This document shows, piece after piece, positions 60,377 through 61,299 of a stretch of 61,299 nucleotides of DNA. The notes below the pieces were generated by a model. The model worked only from the letters and a program-made list of their open reading frames with translations. It did not search any database and was not told the DNA's origin. Source of the DNA: Clostridiales bacterium (GTDB taxonomy: Bacteria > Bacillota > Clostridia > Christensenellales > Aristaeellaceae); contig SVHC01000017.1 in assembly GCA_015056055.1 (NCBI GenBank), positions 1 to 61,299 on the forward strand, written 5' to 3'. Position 1 is the first letter of the stretch. Every line of letters starts with the position of its first letter. The translations under genes were made by a program, and so were the position numbers.

Positions 60377-61158
60377 AAAGAGTGCTGATACAGCCGGATT
60401 TTATGGAGTTTCCGGCGGAATTTCATTCTTTGCTTTCGAACGGAAAGGTGTACGACAGCAGCTGTTCTTCGCGGGCAAGAGTGGTGTTCATCGATAAGGA
60501 CGGCGGCTATTTCCTGAAATCGTCCGATGCGGGAACATTGAAAAAAGAAGCGGAACTTTCCCGCTTCTTCTGCCAAAAGGGAATTGGACCGCATGTGGAA
60601 GCGTATCTTTCCGGGGAGAAGGATTGGCTTCTGACGCGGCGTGTTCCGGGCGAGGATTGCACGGATGCCATGTATCTGAATGAGCCCAAAAGGCTTTGTG
60701 ATACACTGGCGGAAATCCTTGTAAATCTGCACGCCACATCTGCAGAGGGCTGCCCCGTGCCAAACCGCACGGCGGAATACCTTGCTTATGCCGAAACGCA
60801 ATACCGCGCAGGTGAATTTGATCCTTCGTATCTCCCTGCACGCATGCAGGGTATGACGGCGGATGATGCGTGGAAAATGGTTGCGCAGGGAAAAAGCCTT
60901 CTTCGTGCGGACACGCTTTTGCACGGCGATTACTGCTTGCCCAATGTGATGCTGGATAACTGGAAATTCAGCGGCTTTATCGATGTTTGCCATGGCGGCG
61001 TGGGCGACAGGCATATCGATATCTACTGGGCGGTCTGGTCACTTGCTTTCAATATCAAATCGGAACCGCTGACCGAGCGCTTTCTTGACGCATACGGACG
61101 CGAAAAAATCAATATGGATGCGCTGGATGTAATCGCCGCGGCGGAAACATTCGGCTAA
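60373..61158 (+). CDS. Aminoglycoside phosphotransferase family kinase (APH(3')-like fold)
   Basis: A 261-residue small-molecule kinase. The catalytic loop is LLHGDYCLPNVMLDN near residue 181 and the metal-binding Asp is in FIDVCHGGVGDRHIDI. LKKEAELSRFFCQ supplies the ATP-site lysine region. The fold and spacing match APH(3') enzymes, but chromosomal relatives phosphorylate sugars or other metabolites. Start and stop overlap (ATGA at 60373-60376) with the reductase, so a metabolic kinase in the same pathway is more likely than a resistance gene. Confidence 0.85.
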   Translation: MKRVLIQPDFMEFPAEFHSLLSNGKVYDSSCSSRARVVFIDKDGGYFLKSSDAGTLKKEAELSRFFCQKGIGPHVEAYLSGEKDWLLTRRVPGEDCTDAMYLNEPKRLCDTLAEILVNLHATSAEGCPVPNRTAEYLAYAETQYRAGEFDPSYLPARMQGMTADDAWKMVAQGKSLLRADTLLHGDYCLPNVMLDNWKFSGFIDVCHGGVGDRHIDIYWAVWSLAFNIKSEPLTERFLDAYGREKINMDALDVIAAAETFG

Positions 61159-61299
61159 GAAAAAAAGAGCCTTTCGGGTAGCTTCCAATAAGACAGTATG
61201 AAAGATTACTGATATAGGGTAGCTGCCAAACAGGGTGCAACAGCAAAAGATAAGCGATACTTGGTTTTGTTAACCAGGTATCGCTTATTTTTGTTTTAG
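61159..61299 (+). terminator. End of the window with a strong terminator
   Basis: The gene-free end carries a stem AAGCGATACTTGGTT/AACCAGGTATCGCTT (61252-61266 with 61272-61286, one wobble) followed by ATTTTTG. The intervening sequence holds GGGTAGCT twice (near 61178 and 61217); nothing else is seen. Confidence 0.85.

Noticed and set aside
60373-61158. Aminoglycoside resistance gene.
   Set aside because: The fold matches APH(3'), but the 4-bp overlap with a metabolic reductase gene and chromosomal setting favour a metabolic kinase.

Overview
The window looks like chromosome from an anaerobic, gut-type Firmicute of the class Clostridia. Evidence includes a type III glutamine synthetase, ATP-dependent PEP carboxykinase, DegV, a LoaP-type NusG paralog, BspA-like leucine-rich-repeat proteins, a glycyl radical enzyme, many uncharacterised carbohydrate enzymes, strong AGGAGG-type ribosome binding sites and sigma-A promoters with 17-bp spacers. 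Most genes are moderately GC-rich; a few islands (about 13.4-14.6 kb, 29.4-38.5 kb and 50.5-52.7 kb) are visibly more AT-rich. Placement below class (for example Christensenellales-like) is only a guess. No tRNA, rRNA, CRISPR array or complete transposon was seen.

Layout. 0-8 kb: the end of an unknown gene, a sugar O-acetyltransferase, nagB-nagA with a TVP38-type membrane protein, a GH116-like glucosidase, and a divergent Tet(M)-like GTPase. 8-14.6 kb: a short alaS, an abundant-looking six-hairpin-type protein of unknown function, a frameshifted rsmF-like rRNA methyltransferase and an AT-rich membrane protein. 14.7-29.4 kb: dapF, an acidic secreted protein, a TIM-barrel/Gfo-Idh/TIM-barrel operon, a NagD-type phosphatase, a BspA-like protein, an inositol-phosphatase-like gene, argS, dnaX, murG and a secreted SH3-repeat protein. 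29.4-38.5 kb: a NusG/LoaP paralog overlapping an 8.2-kb gene for a 2741-residue secreted LRR/fn3/BACON protein. 38.6-50.5 kb: pckA, a 1018-residue glycosidase-like protein, DUF2971, degV, an isomerase-like protein, an 88-bp tandem repeat array, rplJL with its L10 leader, and glnN. 50.5-61.3 kb: an accessory XRE/glycosyltransferase patch, a six-gene operon that runs from RNA-modification enzymes into a zinc-type ABC transporter, and a glycyl-radical-enzyme / aldo-keto-reductase / kinase operon.

How the genes fit together. Carbon handling dominates: amino-sugar catabolism (nagBA), glycoside hydrolysis (GH116, the 1018-residue protein, possibly the 638-residue protein), sugar oxidation and isomerisation (Gfo/Idh and three TIM-barrel proteins), gluconeogenic or anaplerotic flux (pckA) and an anaerobic radical enzyme. 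Envelope functions (murG, dapF, SH3 and LRR surface proteins, a capsule-type glycosyltransferase) and translation functions (alaS, argS, rplJL, rsmF, RluA, rRNA methyltransferase, Tet(M)-like factor) fill most of the rest.

The most notable signals are the LoaP-giant-protein pair with a hairpin-containing leader, two homologous stem-closed intergenic elements (about 26.54 kb and 40.45 kb), the 88-bp two-hairpin tandem array, an intrinsic terminator between the glnN promoter and its start codon, and direct repeats at the promoter between xre and the glycosyltransferase.
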